Program-made: the position numbers and the translations under genes
Assembly (NCBI GenBank): GCA_937944075.1
Contig: CALDZZ010000041.1
Location: 1-15,112, forward strand
DNA: 15,112 bases
Source: an uncultured Rhizobiaceae group bacterium
Lineage (GTDB): Bacteria > Pseudomonadota > Alphaproteobacteria > Rhizobiales > Rhizobiaceae
Direction of reading: 5' to 3'
In this document: positions 8,084-14,672 of the stretch, piece after piece
How the letters are laid out: every line of letters starts with the position of its first letter
Position numbering within the stretch: the stretch's first letter is position 1
Notes under the pieces: model-generated
The model's input: only the letters and a program-made list of their open reading frames with translations
Told to the model about the DNA's origin: nothing
Databases searched by the model: none

Positions 8084-9202
8084 ATGAGCAAGGTCAGTCG
8101 CACACAAAAACCAGACAATAAACAAGCTACTTCCCTGAAACGGGGATGGACCACCGGAGCTTGCGCAACAGCAGCCACGAAGTCTGCACTTCATGCCTTG
8201 ATTAAATCTGATTTTATCGATCCTGTCACCATATCTTTGCCTAAAGGCGACACCCCTTCCTTTGCTCTCGCCCATGAGAAATCAGGCAAGGGATTTGCAG
8301 AAGCCGGCATCATAAAGGATGCAGGCGATGACCCTGATGTTACCCATGGAGCCATGATCATTTCACGGGTTGAAAAAGGCGCCGAAAACAGCGGCATAGT
8401 CTTTTTCTCCGGAGAAGGCGTTGGCACGGTTACCAAGGATGGTCTTCCCATTCAAAAAGGTGAAGCTGCAATTAATCCGGTGCCACGAAAACTGATGACA
8501 GAAGTCGTTGAAACGCTGTGTAAAGAAGCAGGCATTCCAACAGATATCCGCATAACAATTTCCGTTCCCGATGGCGAACGCATTGCCGAGAGAACCTGGA
8601 ACCCGCGCCTTGGAATTTTGGGCGGCATATCAATTCTTGGTACAACTGGTGTTGTCCATCCCTTCTCCTGTTCTGCATGGATACACTCAATTCATCGCGG
8701 CATCGATGTAGCGCGTGCACAAGGTTTGAAACATGTTCTGGGGGCAACCGGATCAACATCGGAAACGGCAGCATGCGAACTTCATGAGTTCGAGGAAATA
8801 GCAATGCTGGACATGGGTGACTTTGTGGGTGGCTTGTTGAAATATTTGCGTTCAAACCCTGTGGATAAAATCACCCTTGCAGGCGGCTTTGCAAAATTCA
8901 GCAAACTGGCACAAGGCGCAATGGACTTGCATTCCGGCAGAAGCCAGGTGGACCATGATTGGCTGGCAACAACACCCGTTCCGAACTTGAATCAAAACTT
9001 GAAGCAGAAGATTCAATCTGCAAACACGGCAATGGAAGTGCTTGAATTGACTCAAAAAAACGGGATTGATCTTGCAATGCCCATCGCACTTCTGGCTCAG
9101 GCTTCAGCGCTTGAAATATTACGCGGAGCACCTGTAGCTGTAGAAGTAATGATCTTTGCACGAGACGGAAAACTGCTTGCAAGAACGGATTTTTCATCAT
9201 GA
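8084..9202 (+). CDS. cbiD: Cobalt-precorrin-5B C1-methyltransferase
   Basis: CbiD puts the methyl group on C1 of the corrin ring and is unrelated to CobF, which serves the classic aerobic route. From the ATG at 8084 the protein has 372 residues, the family length. Hallmarks are RGWTTGACATAATKSAL at about 20-36, GEGVGTVTKDGLP, NPRLGILGGISILGTTG followed by VHPFSCSAWI, and the C-terminal LAGGFAKFSKLAQGAMDLHS. The frame extends upstream to 8006, but those 26 residues lie in the cobA coding region and lack family character. The ribosome binding site before 8084 is weak. The last 4 bp overlap cobK (ATGA). CbiD in alphaproteobacteria is a known substitute for CobF. Confidence 0.96.
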   Translation: MSKVSRTQKPDNKQATSLKRGWTTGACATAATKSALHALIKSDFIDPVTISLPKGDTPSFALAHEKSGKGFAEAGIIKDAGDDPDVTHGAMIISRVEKGAENSGIVFFSGEGVGTVTKDGLPIQKGEAAINPVPRKLMTEVVETLCKEAGIPTDIRITISVPDGERIAERTWNPRLGILGGISILGTTGVVHPFSCSAWIHSIHRGIDVARAQGLKHVLGATGSTSETAACELHEFEEIAMLDMGDFVGGLLKYLRSNPVDKITLAGGFAKFSKLAQGAMDLHSGRSQVDHDWLATTPVPNLNQNLKQKIQSANTAMEVLELTQKNGIDLAMPIALLAQASALEILRGAPVAVEVMIFARDGKLLARTDFSS

Positions 9203-9861
9203 GAATTCTAATTCTTGGTGGCATAAGAGAAGCATCGACCCTTGCAACGAAACTGGTTCAGGAGGGACACGATGTAACGACATCCCTTGCTGGCAGAACC
9301 AAGGAACCCAAGCCTTTGAAAGGCAAGGTTCGTACTGGCGGTTTTGGTGGTATTGAAGGTCTTGCAAACTACCTTGAAGAACATACAGTCGACCTGCTTA
9401 TTGACTGCACTCACCCCTTTGCAAAACAGATTTCGGCCAATGCTCTTGAGGCTTCAAGGCGTAGCGGCATAAAACTGGAAATACACACACGCAAGCCATG
9501 GAAACATCAACAAGGCGACCAATGGAAAGAAGTCAGTTCACTTGAACAGGCAAGGGATGAAATCCCGAAAAACGCCCGCGTGCTTTTGGCATTGGGAAGC
9601 CAGTATATTGATCTTTTCAAAACCCGTGAGGATGTCTTTTATCTGGTTCGAATGGTGGATGCTCCCGAGAAGGAATTACCGCTCCCACACCACAGCCTGC
9701 TCTTGGGAAAACCCTTTGCAAACTGGCAGGATGAAATGGAAGTTTTGAAAGCAAACAAGATCACTCATATCGTTTGTAGAAATTCCGGTGGCAAAGGTGC
9801 CTATGCAAAGATCGAGGCCGCGCGACACCTTGAACTGCCCATCATCATGGTAAGCCAATGA
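9199..9861 (+). CDS. cobK: Precorrin-6A / cobalt-precorrin-6A reductase
   Basis: An NADPH-dependent enzyme that reduces the C18-C19 double bond of precorrin-6A (CobK) or its cobalt form (CbiJ). The N-terminal MRILILGGIREASTLATKL is the family nucleotide-binding start. KVRTGGFGGIEGLANYL and LLIDCTHPFAKQISANALEA are equally typical, and the C-terminal CRNSGGKGAYAKIEAARHLELPIIMV is the conserved end of the second domain. At 220 residues it is somewhat short, because it stops right after the last core strand (IIMVSQ) where most relatives carry a further 20-30 residues. The core motifs are all present, so it looks functional. Start and stop are both in ATGA overlaps with cbiD and with the PanE-like gene. 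Confidence 0.94.
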   Translation: MRILILGGIREASTLATKLVQEGHDVTTSLAGRTKEPKPLKGKVRTGGFGGIEGLANYLEEHTVDLLIDCTHPFAKQISANALEASRRSGIKLEIHTRKPWKHQQGDQWKEVSSLEQARDEIPKNARVLLALGSQYIDLFKTREDVFYLVRMVDAPEKELPLPHHSLLLGKPFANWQDEMEVLKANKITHIVCRNSGGKGAYAKIEAARHLELPIIMVSQ

Positions 9862-10865
9862 CGTCCATCAAAAACAAACCCAGGATTATGATTGCAGGCG
9901 CAGGAAGCATTGGCTTTTTCATTGGCGGATTATTGCACCATGCAGGTCACCAAACCGGTTTTCTTGCCCGTTCCAAAATGGTCGAACACATCCGGAACCA
10001 TAGGTCTTTAACACTCACGGATCTTCACGGCTTTAAACTTGATATCAATCCCAGCGAACTAGACCTTTTCACTTCGCCAGATTGTCTGACCAGTTACGAC
10101 ATTATTCTGGTGACCGTAAAAAGCGCTGCAACGCACGAAATGGCAAAACTTATCAGCAAGTATGCAAAAAGCACCGCAACCATCATTAGCCTGCAAAACG
10201 GATTGGCAAACCACAAAACCCTGAAGAAGACGCTACCCAATCATCAGGTTCTGGCTGGCATGGTACCGTTTAATGTTGCTCAAATGGATGGGGCAAGGTT
10301 CCACCGCGGCACAAGCGGCAACATTGTCATTGAAGCATCCCCTGAAAACCTGCACAGACAATTAACCTCACCGAACATGCCTTTCGAGGCGGCAGGTGAC
10401 ATGGCCAGTATTCAGTCAGGCAAGCTATTGCTTAATCTGAACAATGCGCTGAATGCGCTTTCCGGGCTTCCTTTGCTTGAACAGCTTCATAATCGGGAAT
10501 GGCGCAAACTGATGGCCTCACAAATTGATGAGGCGCTCGGTGTGATGAACCGCTCCAGCATGAAGCCCAAACCACCATCTCCTGTTCCGGCAAAGCTTAT
10601 TCCCCATATTTTACGACTGCCGACCCCCCTCTTCAAAATCATTGCAAAGCGCATGCTGACCATAGATCCGCTTGCGCGCTCCTCCATGTGGGAAGACCTG
10701 CAAAAAGGGCGCAAGACAGAAATTGATGAATTTCAGGGCGAGATAGTGCGTATGGCAAATGAATTGGGAACAAGCGCACCAGTTAATGCCAGTATCTTGG
10801 CCAAGATAAAAACAGCGGAAGCACTGGAAAAAGGCTCCCCAAAACTGAACCCTGAAGATATTTGA
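9858..10865 (+). CDS. 2-dehydropantoate 2-reductase family (PanE/ApbA-like) protein
   Basis: A predicted cytosolic NADPH-dependent reductase of 335 residues. The Rossmann motif GAGSIGFFIGG is at about 14-24, and LVTVKSAATHEMA (about 84-96) and ISLQNG (Asn114) form the rest of the nucleotide domain. The helical C-terminal domain has a conserved lysine (Lys189) before LLLNLNNALNALSGLP. SSMWEDLQKGRKTEIDEFQGEIV (named as a region, about 275-297) and PVN (about 309-310) follow. These match the ketopantoate reductase fold and its catalytic Lys/Asn/Glu pattern, so the enzyme may make pantoate for coenzyme A. Its true substrate is not proven by sequence. What is odd is the place: it begins in a 4-bp overlap with cobK and therefore looks co-translated with B12 genes. 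It ends 12 bp before a convergent permease gene, with no terminator between. Confidence 0.88.
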   Translation: MTSIKNKPRIMIAGAGSIGFFIGGLLHHAGHQTGFLARSKMVEHIRNHRSLTLTDLHGFKLDINPSELDLFTSPDCLTSYDIILVTVKSAATHEMAKLISKYAKSTATIISLQNGLANHKTLKKTLPNHQVLAGMVPFNVAQMDGARFHRGTSGNIVIEASPENLHRQLTSPNMPFEAAGDMASIQSGKLLLNLNNALNALSGLPLLEQLHNREWRKLMASQIDEALGVMNRSSMKPKPPSPVPAKLIPHILRLPTPLFKIIAKRMLTIDPLARSSMWEDLQKGRKTEIDEFQGEIVRMANELGTSAPVNASILAKIKTAEALEKGSPKLNPEDI

Positions 10866-10877
10866 AATCGCGAATCC

Positions 10878-11741
10878 TCAGCGTCTTTGCGCAAAGAAAG
10901 AAGCAAATCCGGAAGTTACCAATACAGCCAGTCCTATCCATGTCCAGTGGTCGGGATATTCACCAAAGAACAGAATTCCAAATAGTGTTGCATAGACAAG
11001 TTGCATGTAGATCAAAGGGGCAATTCGGCTACCATCCACCAGTGAAGAGGACAAAACAATCGCCATGTTTCCTACAGCGGAGGCAGCAGCACTCCAAAGG
11101 ACGAGTTTTGAAAGTTCAAAATCCATATTTGGAATATGACCAATTCCCCAAGGGGTCAGCATCAAGGTTCCCATAATCATGTTTGTAATCAACAACAGTC
11201 TCGGCGAAGCCACATCACTTAACCAGCGCGTAGATACCAGAAAAGCCGCATAAAACAGACCGCCAAGCAAAGCATATCCCAAACCGGGAGACATCCCGAA
11301 ACCTGGCCTCACAACAATTAAAACACCCAAAAATGCAACAATCAGACTGATTGTGCGAAACCACGTGATTTTTTCCTTTAAAAGCAGGGCAGCGCCAAAA
11401 TATGCGAATATTGGTCCGACGAAAAAGGCGGCAAAGGCATTCGCAAGCGGTTCGGTGGCAATGGAATTCAAAATCAGCACGATTGAAGCTGTTACAAACA
11501 CAGAGCGCATCCACATGCGCCAGTCCCTGAACAATCCAAAGTGAAATCCACGCCCTGCAAACGCAAGCCAAACCAGAATAATGCCAAGTCCATATCTGCT
11601 CCAGGCAATAAAGAGCGGGTCAATATCACCGCGCAATAACATCATTTTTCCGGCTGTATCCCCAAACGGGATTCCAACGATGCCAATACCCATGATCAGC
11701 GCAGCCAGTGTAAAGGGTGATATGGAAGGCATTTTTGACAT
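10878..11741 (-). CDS. DMT-superfamily (EamA) permease
   Basis: An inner-membrane protein of 287 residues with ten hydrophobic stretches forming two EamA repeats. An N-terminal IVGIPFGDTAGKMML motif is followed by the loop-helix FIAWSRYGLGIILVW. ANAFAAFFVGPIFAYFGAALLLKEK lies near the end of repeat 1, and a matching IAPLIYMQLVYATLFGILFFGE region lies near the end of repeat 2. It is clearly different in sequence from the permease at 637-1524, so the two are not a recent duplication. The substrate is unknown. It lies between two cobalamin units but on its own strand. The ATG at 11741 is preferred; a second ATG at 11732 would remove only three residues. Neither has a strong ribosome binding site. 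Confidence 0.85.
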   Translation of the reverse strand: MSKMPSISPFTLAALIMGIGIVGIPFGDTAGKMMLLRGDIDPLFIAWSRYGLGIILVWLAFAGRGFHFGLFRDWRMWMRSVFVTASIVLILNSIATEPLANAFAAFFVGPIFAYFGAALLLKEKITWFRTISLIVAFLGVLIVVRPGFGMSPGLGYALLGGLFYAAFLVSTRWLSDVASPRLLLITNMIMGTLMLTPWGIGHIPNMDFELSKLVLWSAAASAVGNMAIVLSSSLVDGSRIAPLIYMQLVYATLFGILFFGEYPDHWTWIGLAVLVTSGFASFFAQRR

Positions 11742-11757
11742 AAAGGTTCATACCCTG

Positions 11758-11788
11758 TTGAGCATAAGAGCAACAAATCCTGTATAAA
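11758..11788 (+). promoter_or_regulatory. Possible sigma-70-type promoter for the 62-residue gene
   Basis: TTGAGC at 11758-11763 is followed by TATAAA at 11783-11788 (19 bp spacing; an overlapping TGTATA gives 17). It lies in the 126-bp gap after the divergent permease start and about 80 bp before the ATG at 11868. The call rests on consensus likeness alone. Confidence 0.3.
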
Positions 11789-11867
11789 GCCTGTCACCCT
11801 TGAAACAAGCTATCTAATCACAACTGAAAAGCCTAGGGTTACGTTTCCCAACCGGAGACAAAAACCA

Positions 11868-12056
11868 ATGGCTAAATTCTGCCAATTTGAAAAAACCACT
11901 TCAGACCGAAAATTTCACGTTAATGCAAATGAAATCATGATGGTCAGTTATGGTGAAGACAACGATTCAACAACACTTGAACTAACGGGCCAGAGATCGA
12001 TTTTAATAAAGGGCAATGTTCAGGCAACCATGGACCTTATCAAGGCCGCTGAATAG
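11868..12056 (+). CDS. Small conserved-looking protein of unknown function (62 residues)
   Basis: I do not recognise this gene firmly. The 62-residue product has no signal peptide or membrane segment. It reads as a short beta-rich domain: MAKFCQFEKTTSDRKFHVNANEI, MMVSY, then a turn GEDND, STTLELTGQRSILIKGN, and a closing helix TMDLIKAAE. The pattern of a residue-binding strand, an 'I..V' strand, 'TTIEL..G..I.IKG' and a short helix resembles small FlbD/SwrD-like and related uncharacterised proteins, but the match is loose. It is a real gene by its signals: GGAGA at 11854-11858 lies 9 bp before the ATG, and a hairpin terminator follows the stop. It stands alone on the plus strand between two minus-strand units. 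Confidence 0.7.
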   Translation: MAKFCQFEKTTSDRKFHVNANEIMMVSYGEDNDSTTLELTGQRSILIKGNVQATMDLIKAAE

Positions 12057-12066
12057 ACATTTCGCG

Positions 12067-12099
12067 AAAAGCAAAGACAATCTAGGCCTTTGCTTTTTT
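12067..12099 (+). terminator. Rho-independent terminator after the 62-residue gene
   Basis: Arms AAAAGCAAAG (12067-12076) and CTTTGCTTTT (12088-12097) enclose an 11-base loop, and the T run continues to 12099. It begins 10 bp after the stop codon. Its right half lies within the last codons of cobM on the other strand; read from the minus strand the T run is only four bases, so it would be a weak terminator for cobM. Confidence 0.75.
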
Positions 12100-12858
12100 C
12101 TTTCCCTTGTTTCGAAGCACGTGGGAATAATCCGCATTATACAAGTCACTGTCGCGGAAATTGACTTCTCCCAATACTGGCCCGACCAGAATTAACGCTG
12201 TACGCGTAATCTTGTTTTTACGCACTTCCTCTTTCATTCCGGCCAAGGTTGTGCGGATGTATAATTCATCCGGCCAGGTAGCACGATAGGCAATGACGAC
12301 AGGACAATCCTCACCATAATAGGGTTCAAGCGCTTCACGAATGTAAACCAGATTTCGTATAGACAAGTGAATGGCAAGCGTGGCACCTGACTTACCCAAT
12401 ACTTCCAGTTGTTCACCCTTGGGCATGGAAGAAGCCTTCATGCCGGTTCGCGTAACAATCACGGTTTGAGCTATCTCTGGCAAGGTGAGTTCTGTTTTCA
12501 AGGCAGCCGCAGCGCCTGCAAAGGCCGGCACTCCAGGCACCACTTCATATTCAATAGCAAGCTTGTCGAGCCTGCGCATTTGTTCTGCAGTTGCACCATA
12601 TATTGCCGGATCACCAGAATGCACACGGGCAACATCCTGACCTTTTTCATCAGCAACACGGATCATCTCTATGATCTCATCCAGATTGAGCGGCGCTGTG
12701 TCGGTTACCTCAGCATCTTCTGGTGCTGCTGCTACGATTTCCTCGGGTACAAGCGATCCCGCAAACATGCAAACAGGGCATCGTTCAATCAACTTTAGTC
12801 CACGCACGGTAATCAAGTCAGGTGCCCCGGGACCTGCTCCAATAAAATAAACAGTCAT
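12082..12858 (-). CDS. cobM: Precorrin-4 / cobalt-precorrin-4 C11-methyltransferase
   Basis: A SAM-dependent tetrapyrrole methyltransferase of 258 residues, normal for CobM/CbiF. It opens with VYFIGAGPGAPDLITVRG, then CPVCMFAGSLVP, VARVHSGDPAIYGATAEQ, EYEVVPGVPAFAGAAAAL, ELTLPEIAQTVIVTR and YRATWPDELYIRTTL. The AGSLVP and SGDPAIYGA segments separate it from CobA, CobI and CobJ. The tail is lysine-rich (RNKGKKKAKA). It overlaps the stop of the cbiG-cobJ gene by 4 bp (ATGA) and is the last gene of the cobI to cobJ to cobM unit. Confidence 0.97.
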   Translation of the reverse strand: MTVYFIGAGPGAPDLITVRGLKLIERCPVCMFAGSLVPEEIVAAAPEDAEVTDTAPLNLDEIIEMIRVADEKGQDVARVHSGDPAIYGATAEQMRRLDKLAIEYEVVPGVPAFAGAAAALKTELTLPEIAQTVIVTRTGMKASSMPKGEQLEVLGKSGATLAIHLSIRNLVYIREALEPYYGEDCPVVIAYRATWPDELYIRTTLAGMKEEVRKNKITRTALILVGPVLGEVNFRDSDLYNADYSHVLRNKGKKKAKA

Positions 12859-14672
12859 GATTTAATCCCTGTTCCCTCTTTTGCAGAATAACCACGCGGC
12901 GTATAAACCCAGGTTTTGCCATCGCCCGTATCTACTGTTGTTGTTTCAGATGATCCCACAATGACTACCGTCAGCATATCAACATCATTGATATCGAGTT
13001 CAGCCAAAGGCACAATCCGCACCTGCTCACCTTCACGCCCCAGATTTGTTGCCAATATGACAGGCGTATTTTCTGGTCGATGATCAAGCAGAACACCTTT
13101 TGCATACTCAAGTTGTGTGCGTCGACGTTTGGATACCGGATTGTAAAAGGCAATCACAAAATCACCTTCCGCAGCAGCCTTGACCCGCATCTTGATTGCG
13201 TCCCACGGCGTCAGCAAATCCGATAATGAAATTGTACAAAAATCATGCCCAAGTGGCGCTCCGGCTCTTGCCGCTGCAGCTTGCAGGGCAGAAATTCCTG
13301 GCGATACTTCAATGGCAATGCGTGAAGCCGCATCTGACAATCCACCATCTGCCAACAATTCAAAAACAAGCGTTGCCATTGCGTAAATGCCGGCATCCCC
13401 TGAACAGACAAGCGCCACATCCTTGCCCTCACCAGCAAGCTCCATGGCATGGCGCACACGATCTTCTTCCTTGCCCAAATCAAAATCATGACGGGTCTTG
13501 CCCTGTGAAATCGGATCAATGATATCCAGATAAAGCGAATATCCCACAAGGTCACTAGCCTCTTGCACCATGCGCGTTACTTCAGGCGAACGCCATGCTT
13601 CCTGGCCAGGGCCAATCCCGACCACAAACAACCGTCCCTGGCTTCGTCCAACTTCACTCATGTCAACTATCTCCTGAGCACGTGCGATCGCAACCGTAGC
13701 CCTCTTTGATTTTACCTTGGGGACAATCAATTCCCCTTCATTACCGACGCTCGCAAGAGCTGCTCCCTCACTTACTCCATGACAGCCTACTTCCGCGAAA
13801 ACAACATCTGAAGGATTGACCAGTCGAGGCGTTTCCTCTTCCAAAACCGCCGCAGGGAAATAGCGCACTGGTACATTCAACTTACTGGCAACCGCATGAA
13901 TGGCTGCCTCATCAGCTTTCAGGTCAATCGAGGCAATGCCCGCAACACAGGACTTGGGAATGGCATGATCCGACAAGGTGTTTTCAACCAGCTCAATAAC
14001 TTCATCAGTACTCGTATCGCGCTCACACCCAATGCCTATGACATGACGCTTGGGGTGAAACATCAGTTCCAGCGGCAGATACTCCCGCTCAACTTCCGAG
14101 ATGCTGAGCACGCATTCTCCATCATCATCAAGCGGCAGATTGCTTTCCATCAGCCATTTGGCAGCATTGAGATAACGCCCCTGCAGGCGCACTTCCTCAC
14201 CCCCCAATATTGCTGCCATCACCTGCTTTGCATTCTCGGGGTTTACCAGTTCCCAGCCTTTCGGCGGATTATCAAGCGCAAGACCAAAACGCAAGTCGCC
14301 TGCGGTTGTGATTGCAGCATGAGAAGAAAGGGCATCTGCTATTTGTTGGGCCAGCGCATTGGCTCCGTGATGCCCGCCCAAAAGCGGCACAACGGAAGAG
14401 CTGTCTTCGGCAACGGCCAATACAGGCGGCTCAGAATATTTGTCTGCCAATTGATCTGCCAAAAGGCGAATGATTGCACCTGAAGCCATGACAGCAACAA
14501 TCGGCTCACCCCCTCTAAAGCAGGATTTCATGTGCTGCCGCACATCACCAAAGCTTGAATCAGCCTGCGAGCAACGCCCTTCAAGTCCTTGAATTGTACC
14601 ACCAATTTCCTGTTTGATGCTGGCGGCAACCGGATAGGCGTGATCAGAGAGTATGATGATGTTCGGTGTCAT
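12855..14672 (-). CDS. cobJ: Fusion protein: CbiG (cobalt-precorrin-5A hydrolase) plus CobJ/CbiH (C17-methyltransferase)
   Basis: A 605-residue two-part protein. Residues 1 to about 335 are a full CbiG: an N-terminal domain with GGEPIVAVMASGAIIRLLA (54-72) and the motif LLGGHHGANALAQQIA (97-112), a middle segment, and the C-terminal CbiG/CobE-like domain from VIGIGCERDTSTDE (211-224) through SVGNEGELIVPKVKSKRATVAIA. After a short linker, residues 346-605 are a SAM-dependent methyltransferase of the CobJ/CbiH type: GRLFVVGIGPGQ (346-357), VCSGDAGIYAMA (422-433), VSPGISALQAAAARAGAPLGHDF (456-478 region), FYNPVSKRRRTQ (509-520) and VVIVGSSET. CobJ contracts the ring and methylates C17; CbiG opens the resulting lactone and releases acetaldehyde in the oxygen-independent route. 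The fusion joins consecutive steps. It overlaps cobI and cobM by 4 bp each. Confidence 0.95.
   Translation of the reverse strand: MTPNIIILSDHAYPVAASIKQEIGGTIQGLEGRCSQADSSFGDVRQHMKSCFRGGEPIVAVMASGAIIRLLADQLADKYSEPPVLAVAEDSSSVVPLLGGHHGANALAQQIADALSSHAAITTAGDLRFGLALDNPPKGWELVNPENAKQVMAAILGGEEVRLQGRYLNAAKWLMESNLPLDDDGECVLSISEVEREYLPLELMFHPKRHVIGIGCERDTSTDEVIELVENTLSDHAIPKSCVAGIASIDLKADEAAIHAVASKLNVPVRYFPAAVLEEETPRLVNPSDVVFAEVGCHGVSEGAALASVGNEGELIVPKVKSKRATVAIARAQEIVDMSEVGRSQGRLFVVGIGPGQEAWRSPEVTRMVQEASDLVGYSLYLDIIDPISQGKTRHDFDLGKEEDRVRHAMELAGEGKDVALVCSGDAGIYAMATLVFELLADGGLSDAASRIAIEVSPGISALQAAAARAGAPLGHDFCTISLSDLLTPWDAIKMRVKAAAEGDFVIAFYNPVSKRRRTQLEYAKGVLLDHRPENTPVILATNLGREGEQVRIVPLAELDINDVDMLTVVIVGSSETTTVDTGDGKTWVYTPRGYSAKEGTGIKS

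Noticed and set aside
8057..8275. N-terminal extension of cobA up to 8275
   Set aside because: It would add 73 residues without family similarity and lie inside the conserved N-terminal part of cbiD.
10862..11176. Open frame with a TTG start overlapping the stop of the PanE-like gene
   Set aside because: The overlap looks like coupling, but the product is basic and unstructured in character and the region encodes the EamA permease on the other strand.
13896..14483. 195-residue open frame on the plus strand opposite cbiG-cobJ
   Set aside because: No ribosome binding site or recognisable domain; fully antisense to conserved CbiG sequence.
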